Below, one piece after another: positions 11,249 through 24,900 of a stretch of 64,000 nt of DNA (its first letter is position 1; every line of letters starts with the position of its first letter). The notes below the pieces were generated by a model, which was not told the DNA's origin, made no database searches, and saw only the letters and a program-made list of their open reading frames with translations. The position numbers and the translations under genes are program-made. The stretch is from NCBI RefSeq assembly GCF_001039355.2, contig NW_019775846.1, positions 472,935 to 536,934 on the forward strand, in the 5' to 3' direction. This DNA is from Lingula anatina. Lineage: Eukaryota; Brachiopoda; Lingulata; Lingulida; Lingulidae.

Positions 11249-14200
11249 TCAAAGGTGTGTCACTTCATCACTTTCATTGGCATACACCTCATGATCATCT
11301 CCAGCACTTGGTAATGAAGTTGATGGGGGTTGAAACACTGGATTATGTTCAACGTCGAAGTCTCCCCCTGGGTCAGATGAAAACTTATCACTTGGGTGAC
11401 AGTCTAAACTTGAAGACCCCTGGGCAGGGGCTTTATTCTCATCCTCTCGTGTAGCAAGAACAGCTGGTAGTTGTGCTTCCAAACAATCGTTGTATTCTGA
11501 AAGGCCTTTATGCTTCACTGTTTTATATCCAATTGTGCAACCTGAGGTATTATGATGTGAAGTTTTTCCACAGGAATGTTCATCTTCAGTGCAATCATGT
11601 GCCTTATTTGTAGTCTGACCTGGACTGAATGTAGAATCTCCAGCTGACAACTTAGGGTTTGAAGAATCCTCCAAGGCAGCGCCAGCACTACCCTCTTCAT
11701 CTATCACTAAGTGTGCCATTTGTAGACTACCTCCTCTCGCCACTCTAGGACTGTGTAGCATCCTTTTAAAATGTTCTGTGTCTTCATAAAGATGTTCCCC
11801 AGTATCAGAGCTGTATTCCTCATCAAACTGCCAAATCTTCCTAGATTTTGGGGTGGAAATGTCACTCATGTCCCTTTCTAGTGATTTACCTTTCAAAGGC
11901 TTCATACCTATATAAAAATGGAAGCATAATGTAATCCAAAAACCTCCATGACAAGCAATATATTACAGTATTTTTACAATTATTTGTCTTAAAATCTCAC
12001 TTAAAACTTCATTAGGAAAAAATAGGTGCTTCATTAAATTTGGCAAAAACCCAACTAAATACCTAACCAAATGAACAAGTTTAAGAAAAGGGCAGACATG
12101 GTCACAACCCAAATTATCTCAGGATGTAAAAATCTTTTTCTTCATCTTGGATAATAAATGACAATGCTGTGAAACATTTTAGTAAAATCATATGGCCATA
12201 CCTTTGCTGATTCTTCTCTCTTGAGCCTGGAGGGATCGCAGTTCGAACATTTTGTCTGCCAAAACATTCTGTAATTGGTAAATCAATGAAACACTAGACT
12301 CAGAGGTTTTCTTTGTTTCAATCCTTCATGTACAAATGCAATAAATCATACATCACATTAGAAACAGGTCTACATCTATGTTTGTGCCTTTGAACAGATT
12401 ACAGATTTGACAGTAAAATATCACTGATGATTTGCCCTGAATACTGGATATGCATTATTTTTGCACTTGTGGCTTCAAGATGTTAACTACTGGGGATTGG
12501 GGGAGGGAGGGGGAGGGTCCATGCACATTTATCTGTCATTTGTTTTTAAATTTTTCATTTGGAGAATTTTCATTTGTGGGCCCACTTCTAGCAACAGATG
12601 GGCTGCATTGATCTGGAAAATTAGAGGAAGGGAGAGGTGAGTGGGCAGGATCTCCCCTGGATCCACTTTCAAAAACAAGTATGGTTTGAGGTAAAATTTG
12701 TGAATATGCAAAGTGCCTGACACTCACCTTTAGCCTGGTGTATCTCATATGTAGTTCTACTTTCCGACAACAGTCCTCAAATAACACAACCATCCTGAAA
12801 ATAAAAAGACTGAANCAGACCGTGATCATAAGACATACCGCAAATAGAAAATAGAATTTAGAAAATAGACATTGCATGTGAACGAAGCCTAAAGTACAGA
12901 CCTCTCAAGCATAACAAAAAGACAGTTCCTTAAAAAACAAAGAGCACACTTAAAGCTAAAATGTTGATTCCTCACTTCTTTTTTCAAAAGAAAAACATTT
13001 ATGCACCACTGATGATAAATGTTTCATATGCAAATTGTTACATACTATACTTCAAATGCAGAAAATAAAATTCACATATTTGATTCAGACAGAAGTTGCC
13101 AATAAAGAATATCAACAAAGAGCTATTGTCTGGACTTTCATTAATAATTATTGAGCCAATTACACATCATCCTCACCTCATGGTCTTCCCACAACGTGAT
13201 CTTACAAAGTTCACCAACTGGTCATGGTCAGCCTCCTCCATACTTGACCCATTGATGGACAGAATCACATCACCTGAAAAGACAATACCAATTGTCAGTG
13301 GGTGTTCTAATACATGCATGCACATGTTGAAATTAACATGCACAGACATCTGCTTGTTCAGGTGAAATTTCATCTGAGCTTTGTACTAAAGGGAAATTAA
13401 AAACCTGCTTGAACTTTTTTATTTGCCAATGACAATTGTATACATGCATATCAAGGGTGGATCCAGAGATATTTCTGACAGTCTTCCAAATTATCTTTGT
13501 TGATCCATCCTCCATTTCTGACCGTCTTCCGAAAGAAAAAATTAGATGCCCATCAATGTAAACTTAATAATTCTGAGTGTCTTCTGGAAGACCAAGAAGA
13601 AGGCTTCTGTCCGCTCCTTTAGAAGCTCACACTTGCACTATTTTTTCTCATGTCTGGCTCACAGCATACTGTGAAGGTACACTTAATGTTTTTTTCCTGA
13701 TTCCAATTTTTCTTTTCGTCAAAAAATCTCTTTTACTGAGTATTTCCTTGCAATAGTTTGTTCATTCAGTTTCAATGGCTTCAAATTAAATACACAGTAA
13801 TTAATCATTGAATTCTATATACTCACTAGTACATTTAAGGCCTCATTCTTATTTCATAAATCTTTGTTTTTTTACAAGTTGGTGCAACTTTTCATGACTG
13901 CAGAACATACAAAACAAGATCTGTTTTATTTTACCTGGTCTCATCCCGGCATAATATGCTGGTCCATTAAAAGCCACATAGTCAACATAGGTCATCAGTT
14001 CCAATTCATTTTTCTTCTTGTGATGGATGCCATAGGTCTGTAAAATAAATGGAACCTTCAGACACAGAGAAAAATTATATACAGCATTACACTTTGTCCC
14101 ACTGCAGATAATATTTTTTGGCCCCGATTCAAACTGGTTGTAAACATTCTCTCCTCCACTGGAGGTTACAGCTCATCTGTTGTATGAGAAAGTGAAAGGT

Positions 14201-14430
14201 AGTTTATTAAATATATCATTCTCTGTCAGACCAGGTACTTTCCCCTTGTTTCAACTCCTAAATGATTAGTGCAGAGCAAGGAGACAGTAGGCACTGTTTA
14301 TGACAGAAGGGTATGTCTCCAGGTGGGGTCAAATCCATGTCTGCTATCTGCTGAGGAGGACACACTGACCACAAAACCATTTGCACAAAAACAGGAGAGA
14401 ACATGCATTAAGACATAAGCAGGAGCAATT

Positions 14431-14479
<49 letters not shown>

Positions 14480-16018
14480 ACAGTAAAGCTGTCAAATGGA
14501 CAGACATAAATGTTAAAACTAAAAGAAGCATTGACGTTCAAACAGGGTAAACATGACAATAAAACCAATACAACCATTTTGATGCAATATTATATGATGG
14601 TTCACAGCACAGCCACCACCATGTACTCTTTTGTTTTGTGGACATTCAGAACTAGCACAGGCATATAGGAATTCAAAATGACATATCTGGAAATTGTCAA
14701 TTTGCAAAAAAATGAAAAATTTGCAAAAAAAACTTCATTACAAAAAGAAAAATGAACTTATCAGACTGGTTTTATGAACTTGAGCTGTATTTTAGTTTTT
14801 TTGTATCATTCATGTGAGAATAATAAGTAACATGGTTTTCCTTTAAGGTGTTTACAATAAAGATTCCAAGAAATGACATGGTGTCAGCAATGGATATACA
14901 TGTCGAGACACATAGAGTGTTTGTCCATAAAAAAGAGACATGTATGCTCGCACTGGTATGAATTTGCAAAAAAGGTCTTCCTTCTGTCTGAAAATTTCAC
15001 TATCAATAAGTAAATCCTATTGTGATGGATCTATATTGACATACAAATTTAGTTTCAGAATGGGGCATCTTGCATTTATATGTGGTTGTGCCACAAGAAA
15101 CCATATGCCAACCTTGCCAAGGTTAATGCTCACCAAATCAATTGAACATATCTGATGTCAGCGTTGGATAGATGTTGGACTGATAAGACAGCATTGGTCC
15201 ATTTGTATAAATATTCATATGCATGTATTGTAGGGCCTATATGTGAGTTCATGTGTGTCTATGTCTTCATGAAAATTTATATGTAGTTCAGGGGCGGATA
15301 GAAGCAGTCTTCTGGGTCTTCCAGTAGATGGTTAGAATTTTTCAAGTTTACATTGACGAGCATCTAATTTTTCTGTTGGATGATGGTCAAAAATGGAGGA
15401 TGGATTAACAAAGATAATATGGAAAACTGTCAGACAATATCTCTTGATCTGCTCCTGCTGTACATAAAAAAATCTCAGCAGTATAAACATTCCACCAATA
15501 CATACCAAGCACAGAAAGCAGCTAGCTGCATTATTTGGTTTGTGAATAATTGGGGAGAAAAAAATATGGCAACTGAGCATTTACTGTTTAAAATGCTCAC
15601 CAATACTATTTGTCCTGAGGCATTTTATGAAATATCAGATATCTTTTCATCAAATTAGGAATTGTTCCACATGTACTTTTTTCTATTTTCTATAGTGCAT
15701 TTTACACAAAAGGTTGAGTTAAATCACAAGTACAGCCTTGGCCTTAAAAAAGTGGCCCTCAGCTGGAAGCAATTTCTTTCATTTCGTCATTTTGACCTTA
15801 AATCGGTTCTTTCATCATGTGAACTGGCATTGTTTTGCTTTCCAACCAGTAATGTGTATGACCTGAAATCCCAGGGCAACTGACTGGGATTTTTCCCATG
15901 ACTTAATACTCCAACATGTGACTCAGTACTTATGTTTTATACAAAGATTGTTGAGAATAGAGCAGGGTAGGTGGATATAAACGTTCTTTAATACATAACT
16001 GCTGGGACTTGTTAATAA

Positions 16019-16061
<43 letters not shown>

Positions 16062-19000
16062 AAAATGTCAGGGAATTGATGTCAAAATCCAAATCAGGAG
16101 ACTTGATTTTTTTTGTTCAGCAAAATGCATGAAGAAAAAATGTTTTAACTTTATAGGAGAGTAGAAATTATTTTGGGCATGGCTTTCAAACTCTCCAAAA
16201 AAATTTGCAGATATCCAAAAGTTTCTTTATTGGTGAAACAAAGACACTAGACAAGAAAATTTACATTGAAAATTACTTAAATTGGATTTCACTGCATGTG
16301 CATCAGTTTAAAGCCAAAACAGGTGTTCTATTTATCAGATAGCAAGAGGACATTCAGTATTATGAAAGACAACATGCCGGTGATCAGTAAACAATAATTT
16401 AAAGCTTTATTATGCCATTGGAGGAGCCATAAAATGTTCACTGGGTTCTATTTCCAAGGTACATGGAGCAGAGCTATGACTATCCCCTACCCGTGCTTTT
16501 ATTTCTCTGCAAGTCTGCATTGGCATGCTCAGCTCATGCAGGGAATCTATTAGCAGATAACAAACAATTCCCCTAGGGAGAAACTGGTCAACTAAACAAT
16601 GAACACAGCTACACAACCAGGGATGAAATACATCATTAAATTGCAAATAATGTATTGTTCAGAACTAAATGTAGTTTGTTCCTCTGCCCATATTTCATTG
16701 GGAACTCACATGACTGTTCAAACTGAGCTACATGGAAAACACATTTTTGAGATGGACTGTAAAGTCTGTAGCACACGGAACCATGTACAATGGATATGTA
16801 AAATTGCCAAACACCACCAATAGTTTTCTTTGACTCCAGGAAATTGAAATAGTTTAACTGATTTTGCTGATTGGTCAGAAATAAGGCTCAATTGACTTTT
16901 GTATGGTTAATGATTCTAAGCTAATGACCTGGATGAAAAATTATCCAAGCATACTTTGAGCTTGCCTTCACGGCAACAAAAACCAAGGGAAAGAATTAAT
17001 TAAAAAGGCTTTTAGTCATCATTGATTTAAAGTGACTCAAGCTTTTTGTGTTAAGCATTGTGAAGTTAATTAGTTCTCAAGGCTGATATCTCAAATGAAA
17101 GAGACAACAGACATTTTTGCTAGAAATACATAAATATATACGTTTAAAGGAGCTGAAATGCTAGTGGGTATCATGCCAACAATGTTTAAAACGTGCCATA
17201 TTTGGGTGCGCTTCTATATTCTGAGGGTCTGCAATTCTGAGGTCCACTATTCTGAAGGTGTGCTATTCCAAAAGTACAAATAGAAAACATACCAGCACAA
17301 AGATTGGAAATTAAATGCACTTCTTTGATACAGATGTCAGTACCCTGATTACGCAACTAATACAATTCATTTAAGCACAGCTATTGCATCAATAAGCTTT
17401 TTCAGAATAGCAGACTTTCAGAATGTCCATTTTAGATCAAGGCTCCTTTAGTTTTTAAAATACCAGATCCTCAAAATAGCTGATCCTCAGAATACAGGGC
17501 TGACCCCCCTATTTTTATGCTCAAAAAGTATGAAATAATTAGATAATGAAAGATTTTGATCATCTGAAAACTATGTAAATCTGTTCCTCTGCTTATACAT
17601 AATATTATGTGGTCTTTCTCCCCCGCCCCCTGCACCCCTCCTCCCATAAATAGTGAGACCCCTCTGCAGCTCAGATATCCAAATCCCTCATGAACTGAAT
17701 TGTCAGTCTACAGATAATCTAAGGTCAAAAATTAAAAAAAAAAAAAATCAACATTCTGTAGCTTATGGAGTGACGTTTTCAATGTGGTCATGCAAAAGAG
17801 AGAGAAAAAAAAACATCCTGAATAAATGGAAGCTGTGCACTCGTGATAATTTGCAATTTATTTCAAGTCCAAAACAGTGACCTTTGTAATAGCATATAAA
17901 CCATATAATTTTGGCATATTTATTTTCGTTTATCTGATTATGAGGTATTTGCGGACAGGCTGAGACTCACATAATCAGTGGGTGTTGCCAGCAAATTTCA
18001 AAGTGAAAAAGAAACAATAGATATGATGCCATAGCTTGGCAAACTCCCAGCTAAATTTACAACATTTCTATTTCCAGATGTGATGCATAAGTATCCCTTG
18101 CTAATCTTGCACACATCTGAAAGTGTCATAATGATTTTTCATATATATTTGCCATGCAATGTATAATGCAATTGCACAGTCATATGTCCATACTAGTAAT
18201 ATAAGTCCCTGCTGAGCCCTAGTTCTTAGCAATATCTTGCTAGACAAATATATCAATTAAGAATGTAGGGCTTGAAAGTGAAAAGGGTAAATGTTCCCTA
18301 GACTGTGAAAGAGATTAAAAGTCTATCATGCAGAGACATACATGTAAAATCAAAAGAAAAAAAATTAACACTTAAATGAAAACATCAACTCAAGATGGTT
18401 ACAACACCTGTCCAGGATACAGCACCTGTGGTCATTACTTATTTGGTCAAATTTGATCATACCTCCAATATTTCCATGCATTAAGGGAGTCCATAATTGA
18501 CTTGATTTATTGTTCTCAGGATTAATTTCAGACAGAACATGCATGTAATTACAGACACAAAAGCAGACTTATTGAAAAAAGTATTTCTGAGGATAGTGAA
18601 TCACAAATCAATCATCCAGTTTCAGAGGACCCTGAAAAGTCACCTCTTTGCTATCAGCATGCCTCTGCCATTTGCAGTAATGGTGGTAGCAGAGAGGAGA
18701 GTTTCCAGGGTCCTCTGATGATGAGGGCACATAAAAAATTTAAATAAAAATAAAAACTAAAATAAAGATGTATGCTGTGAAAAGGCACTGGGGCTACTTA
18801 TGAGTATGAAAAACATAATGAATTATTTTAAACATCTTTTCACTTAATGCCATCATCTTATTTATATTTTTGATACAATGTATTCAAACATGTTTTCCAG
18901 TTTATCTTTTAATTTCTGTTGTACTCATTTTCATGTTTTCTTAAAACTAATTAAAGTTGAAAAAATTAAAAGTATCACACTTGAGTTGTATGCTGTTGAA

Positions 19001-21660
19001 AAGAAAATAACCCCCCTATTCTTTTTACACTGAAATACATTTGAAAGTACAGAGAAATTTGTTTCCAACAATGTTATATGACATATTTTAACCATTTCAT
19101 ACAGTACCTTAACATGCAAACAAAAGGGAAAATAATGACAACACCCATGCAATGTGCACGTAACAGAACCATAAAAGGAAATTAAGAAACTTGCATCAAC
19201 ATCTTCAAAGAATGCCATTATCATTGCATAAGCTACTTGATTTGCAGATCACATACAGTACACCGCACGAATCCTTGTTGTTTTCTTTGTACAATTTGGG
19301 AATACCATCCCACAATTTTTACATCTAATTAACAGTGCAAAAAATTATTTATTTTCTCTTTTCATACAAGTGCAATCAAACTAGCATACACACATATATA
19401 CTCAAACTATACTAGTACTGTTTTTTTAAAAACTTTTTCACTTTCTACTGAGTTCATGAAAATTCCAAAATATGCTTGAACTAACCTGTAGTGTAAATCC
19501 CCAAGTTCCTTTTTCTGTTGTTCGAGACAGGATGATGGTCCTACGCTTTCTGTTTTCACTGGGGTCTGTTTTGATGTAGCGGTCTTTTTCTACTATTTCT
19601 AACTCTTTCCCAACAGCTTGATATTGCACCTTGGAGAAAAAGAATACTTGTTTCTTGAGGAAGTAAATAATGATCAAAAATAATCATCAGAAGCCTAGAA
19701 AATTGAACATTAATTTTCTAGCCCAGATGTATGGCTAGTACCCAAAGTATCTTAAACTTGCTTTAATTCACGTTAACCAAAATATTGCGCCATACTTACA
19801 ACAGGTCCAACATGCAGGTCATATGTTTTTCTTTTTGCAGTAGAAATAAAATTCCAAAGGTACATTATTGAACATTTACACTGAGATTGATGCTGTTTAA
19901 ATACTTGAAAGCCTGCAAGCTGGTGCAGTGCCAAGCTCAATCTACCAAAGCATTTGGATGGGAATAGGTATGATGAGCAATTTAAGTGATACCATCACAA
20001 AGACCCTTGTGCTTATCATGAACCCCATCAACTTTTTAGATGGAGGCATCCCTTTAACTAGTCCCATCCCATTTACGTCTACAATTTTTGACACCCAGCT
20101 GCTATCATTTTAAGAGGACATAGGGAATCTACAGCTGCTCATTTCAGGATGTAAGAAAGTTCAGAAAAAAAAAAATCAAGATGTCAGGTAAATATATCAT
20201 GTACCAGATTCCAGTGCTGTTTGATACTTCCTTTGATGTCATTTAATATTGGAGGCTATAAATCATTTCTTTTTCTCTTTCAAAATGCACAAATAAATAA
20301 ATAAATGAATAAATAAATAATTAATTAATTAATTAATCAATAAATTAAGTGAGATCCATGCCTAAATTTAAGAGAAAGTAGAAAAAGTACTAGTATGTGT
20401 ATGTTGGATTTACTAATTTATAAGAGTTTTATATTTCAACAAAAATAAAAAAGCATCAAATTCACAAGCAGAAATAAAAAATTAATTAACTTGCAAAAAA
20501 ATGGTTGATTTCTGGTATATATACTATTCATTAGTCTAGTCATTAAATACATGTATAAAACCACATATGGATTAAGAATATATTAAAAAGTAGTTGATTT
20601 TCTATGCAGATTTATCATATCTTTTACCCATCAATGTTCTTGACCTACTGAATAATTACTACTTGACCACATTAACATACTATTCAATCCTATATAAAGG
20701 TCTGCTAAGTTAACATTAAATGGCTGTAGTGTGCATAGTAATTGCTCTTTGGCCACTTAAGTGTGTCCTTCAAAGCAAACAATTGGAAGATTCCCACACT
20801 GCATTTCCCAAATCAATAGGTCTGAGCTGATAAGGAAGTCATAAGTGGGCCATATAATTTTTACAATCACAGGTAGCCTCATTTTTCATGACATAGGGTA
20901 CTCTTTAGTAAACTTTCAACTGTTAAAATAACAAAAAAAAAAAAAAAAAAAAGGAATGTTTTTAAATGTTTAATATAAATATTACTCTTGAAGACTGCAA
21001 ATATATAGTGTTGTTGTGATATGATATGGAAGTGACCGTCTTTCACCTCAATTATTTGGCACTTTTGCAGTATTCATCCCCAACCATGACAACCATATAA
21101 CTCTTTTATTTTCAACATCTTTTTTAATTAATTTTTATTTAATGGTGATTTTGTGTAAACATCTAAAAATGGTATTTTGCATTTTTTATCAGTCCCATCC
21201 TTAATATTTTTTATGTTCTACCCCCCTCGCTAAGCACCCTCTAAAACAATTATTACATAGCAATTATCTTTCTTTGGTTCCAATGGCCTAGTTCTAAAGT
21301 AAACTGGTATGCCGACGTTGTTTCCTCTTCGCGGGAGATAATTTCGATACCATCTGGTCCCTGGTACAACGTACTAAGTAAAGATCAGCTCGGTGCAAAT
21401 AAAATCAGGTCAAACGTGGCGTTCTCAATCCTTTAATCCACAAAAGACGATATGCCTTTAAAAATATTTAAGGCACACAAATTCCTGAAATATTTCGCGA
21501 CGGCGCTCTGGCTGAGTGTGGTACTTAGTATGTTTCTTATTCTCACCCAGTTCCTCTTTTTTTTATTCAAAGCGTACCGAGATGTATATAATTTTCCCCT
21601 CACCTCATTTTCATCTGATTTTGATTTTCGTCTTGTCGCACTGTCCATCACCAACGACAT
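11249..21660 (-). CDS. TAMALIN: Tamalin/CYTIP-like PDZ scaffold protein
   Basis: Seven exons on the minus strand: 21660-21604, 19629-19486, 14037-13935, 13273-13177, 12794-12728, 12268-12202 and 11907-11249. They sum to 1194 bp, 397 residues, with every phase matching. Residues about 45-135 form one PDZ domain: GFTLQ carboxylate-binding loop, then TYGIHHKKKNELELMTYV and AGMRPGDVILSINGSSMEEA, which align closely with mammalian tamalin (GRASP) and CYTIP. A short helical stretch follows (CRKVELHMRYTRLK, then LADKMFELRSLQAQERR), matching the coiled-coil part that in tamalin binds cytohesin Arf-GEFs. The long last exon is acidic and low in order. The protein ends in THL, a class I PDZ ligand, as vertebrate tamalin ends in SQL. 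Likely a membrane-trafficking scaffold. Start ATG is the first of exon 1, head-to-head with alpha-catulin. Confidence 0.85.
12815..12890. mobile_element. Contig join (n) followed by one arm of MITE family A
   Basis: A single n at 12815 is followed directly by CAGACCGTGATCATAAGACA and the rest of the right arm of the family A MITE, ending GAACGAAGCCT at 12890. The left arm is absent, so the assembly probably broke inside the palindrome. It lies in an intron of the tamalin-like gene and does not disturb the exons. Confidence 0.75.
13447..13612 (-). repeat. Unnamed interspersed repeat, copy 1
   Basis: The reverse complement of this stretch matches 15291-15455 along its length, for example AGTTTACATTGAtGgGCATC and GGAGGATGGATcAACAAAGA (lower case marks differences). 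Both copies are in tamalin introns in opposite orientation. No inverted ends or tRNA-like head are obvious. Confidence 0.65.
14433..14476. repeat. (AC)22 microsatellite
   Basis: Uninterrupted AC dinucleotides over 44 bp in an intron of the tamalin-like gene. Confidence 0.97.
15291..15455 (+). repeat. Unnamed interspersed repeat, copy 2
   Basis: Inverted relative to 13447-13612, with roughly 80 percent agreement by eye. It begins near GGGGCGGATAGAAGCAGTCT and ends near GACAATATCTCTTGATC. Confidence 0.65.
16015..16065. repeat. (AAAT)n microsatellite
   Basis: About eleven tandem AAAT units within the tamalin intron. Confidence 0.95.
17204..17508. repeat. Foldback element with tandem ATTCTGAGG motifs at both ends
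   Basis: The left part repeats TATTCTGAGGGTCTGC, AATTCTGAGGTCCACT and TATTCTGAAGGTGTGC in tandem. The right part (17400-17508) carries the inverted motif (CAGAATAGCAGACTTTCAGA, CCTCAAAATAGCTGATCCTC). GGGTGCGC opens and GACCCCCC closes it. The build is like the 22550-22724 element with a different motif. Confidence 0.6.
18624..18717. repeat. Small MITE-like element sharing its core with 35704-35789
   Basis: Ends CAGAGGACCCTGAAAA and CCAGGGTCCTCTG are inverted. Its core ATCAGCATGCCTCTGC (18653-18668) is identical to 35744-35759. Confidence 0.6.
20290..20346. repeat. AAAT/AATT-type microsatellite
   Basis: Imperfect tandem AAAT turning into ATTA units in an intron of the tamalin-like gene. Confidence 0.9.
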
Positions 21661-21981
21661 GCGATCTTCTTGTGGTCAAAAACACATGATCCATATACGA
21701 GAAAACCTCCCGGTCGTCATCAAAACACTGGCAGAAACCGCCCCCTGTCAGTCCATATGCTCAATGCTTTTATTATTGACACTGTTAAATCGCTTACATC
21801 CTTAAAATGAGCACTCATTTTTATGTTAGGCTAGGTTGTATTATTTTAGAGATGTTTATTTATGTTACCTTTTGGGCATATTAGGTTGTAAAATGTATTT
21901 AATTTGACAATGGAATAATATTTGCATATTTTTGTAATGTTGTAAGCATTGCAGACGACCTTTACCTTTATCAGATAAAAG
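21661..21981. promoter_or_regulatory. Shared head-to-head promoter region, tamalin-like / alpha-catulin
   Basis: Only 321 bp separate the start codons of the two divergent genes (ATG 21660 on the minus strand, ATG 21982 on the plus strand), so both promoters and both leaders must fit here unless a further upstream exon exists. No clear TATA box at a suitable place on either strand. Confidence 0.6.
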
Positions 21982-24900
21982 ATGGCGACTCCTCTGCGGT
22001 CAGATTCGTTGTCGTTAGAAATTAAGACAAAATCTGTAGAGCAGACGCTTATTCCACTTGTAACTCAGGTACGTTCTATCGTAAATGTATACCCATTAGT
22101 TTGCAAGCACTAGATCTGTAGGGTGACTTGCTGAATTTGGTTTGAAAGCTTAAAATATCACACTGGTTTATTTACATTTGCAAGTCTAAACAATTTTGTC
22201 ACCGCACTGCGGCTGCGACTTGTAAGTTGCAAGGTGATCTATCGGTAAGTTTAATTTTAAAAAGCTTGTCTGCAAACTGCTTTTGTGAACGAATCCAGGA
22301 AAATTCAAAGGTACTTGTAAATGCTTTCATAAATGAAAATTGGATGCTCGCACTGCGACGTAGAATTTGTAATGTCTTGTAGGTTAAATACTAACGTGTC
22401 AATATCCAGAAAGAAAGTTTAAATTAAGATTAAGTGAATAGGAAATGCAAGGGCAGTAACTGTATACAAAAATGTTCTTTTGGTAACTGACAAAGGAATC
22501 TCCTAAATATAAAGTTTATGAAAATAAATGTACATGCATGACAAACAGCGGGGGCGTCTCGATAGTCCGAAGGTTCATTGGTCCGAAGGTTCATTGGTCC
22601 GAAAAACGGTAACATTTTCATCGGTTTTTTAATCAAGGGTTCATTGGTCTGAAGGTTCTGTAGTGAACATTCGGACCAATGAACCTTCGGACTATTGAAC
22701 CTTCGGACTATCGCTACGGCCCCCAAACAGCAAGACTAAGATTTGTGTTCAGAATATGTTTTTATTGTTTATTTATATCGGTACAAGTAGATTTTTTTTA
22801 CAATGACCATAACATGACAATATTTTTTACAACCACAGTATAGGTAAAAAGATTTTGATTGATTCCTGATGAAAATTTGGTTTGCCACCTGTTTTGTTAC
22901 AATTTGATAACAAAAAGAATAGAATAATACTTATAACACTGATTTATTCCAGCATATGTACTTATTATTCCAGTGCATATGCCATGTCTTGGGTAATTAT
23001 TTAAAAGTCAAGCAATTGAGTTTTTATGGTCAGTTTTGCATAACCTGCAATAATCATATTTAAGATTTGAATGCATAAATTTGGTACACAGATAGCCTTT
23101 AGAAAAACTTTTCTTTAACTTAAGGAATAGTGCTCTTGCAGATATTCAGCAGTAGCTATAACACTGAGTCTCTCCTTAAGTTATTTTGCAAGTTCAGTGA
23201 GCAATTGACAAGTATACAACTGATTATGTAGCAAAAGGAGTTTGAAATCGGATGTCTACATCCTGAAGTTTAACTGAAACATTTTTTGGGTGATACTCCC
23301 TAAATGCAGCCATAGAATCTGATCTCAGTAGGTGGCAGAATGTCCATAATGCAAAAGTAAACTACATAAACCATATGCAAACAGCAAACAATAACAATCA
23401 CACAGGCTAATACCAACAATAACTAACACAAACAAACAAATCCAGCCTCTGTTATGATATCTCACACATACTTCACACCCTGCAGACTAAAACCTTTCCC
23501 AAGCTGACACAGAACATTTATTTCAGCAGATGTTTACGTTATATAGGAGACTGTACTGGAGTGAATGGTTTCTGTTATCAGATCTGGCATAAAAACAAGC
23601 CAGAGGTGATCAGTGGGGGCATATAAAAGAAAGTGCTGCAACTTTTAGGAAGAAATTTACCACAGAAATGTATATTTAGTAACCACAAAATTCTTTCTGT
23701 TGTAAGGTTGTGAAATACACACTTGTGTTCTTATCTACTGCCTATGTATCATCTAGCTAGGTGTATACGCTAAAAGTTCAGACTCCCATAGTCAGGTGAT
23801 ACTTGGAGCTTGGAAGTAATGACTCCCAATCCCAGGCTGCTTCTAACATCTTTCAAACCAAAAGTGTTTTTTGACTAACTCAAGAAAGGAAAGAGCTTGA
23901 TTACTGTCACATATTATGAGATCCCTGTTTTTAAGTGGTCATCCCATCTAGCAGGTTACAATCAGGGATAAGGTGAGTGACCCAGGTGTTTGACTTCAAT
24001 CAACCCATCTACCTGTACTTTCTGAGGTAAGTCTGAAAACAGTTTTAGTTAAAATGGTGCTGGATGTGCCCACATAGTATAAACGATGCTGTGCTAAACA
24101 GTGCTTGTTTACATTGGTAATAACCAAGAACCCCACTGAGAATTCTAACCTGGATATTTTCCAATTTTTTTTTCAGTTTGAAGAGATCACTGTCCTTCAT
24201 ACATATAAAATTAGAAAAATCATGCCAATAGGAAAAAAAAACTTTTAAGGGCTACCTCAAAATATTATTAATAAAAAAGGATAATAATAAGTATGGTTCC
24301 CATGAAATAGATGTTATTTTTAACAAATCCAGATGAAGACTATGCTGATAATTCAGTATATGGAATGCCTTTTAAAAGGTATTTTACATTTTTGATATCT
24401 AATTTAACCAAAAGCATAAGAAGACTTTAGAAATCAATGAAAATGACAATAGGTATTTGGTATTTGGTTGGGTACAAAGTATTTCAAATTTAGAGATTGG
24501 CTTTTTTCTACATTTATGAGTTTTTTCAATTTTCTCTTTTTGTGTGCTGTTATAAGTAGCATTTAAACAGACTACTACTAGTAGAGTATGAAGCTACCAC
24601 ATTGCCTCTGGTACTAAAAATGGTTTGCATGCCAAATTTGATTGGGATGTATTTTATCGGCTGTTATGATTCATTTACATTCACCCTTGAGAAATCACTT
24701 ATCTGTCATCTTTAATAGTGTTATTTATGCTGCAACTGTATGTCTACACACATTGTTTGCTATTTCTTGTTATTGATTAATTTTTTTAATGTTATTTTTA
24801 ATTGATTATTCTGTTATTTTAAGTTGTTCATTTGTGTCACTTGTGCCATGTTAATTTGCATATATATATATTTTAGGTTACAAAAATGTCATGAAGCATA

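Larger units (their letters stand above)
14038..19485 (-). other. TAMALIN: Large intron of the tamalin-like gene
   Basis: This 5.4-kb intron splits the PDZ domain after GFTLQ. It contains an (AC)n run, an interspersed repeat copy (15291-15455), an (AAAT)n run, a tandem-motif foldback (17204-17508) and a small MITE (18624-18717). The open frame at 16410-16646 has no supporting splice sites or similarity. Confidence 0.7.

Noticed and set aside
16410-16646. Minus-strand open frame in the tamalin intron
   Set aside because: No matching splice phases, no similarity that I recognise, and the surrounding exons join in frame without it.
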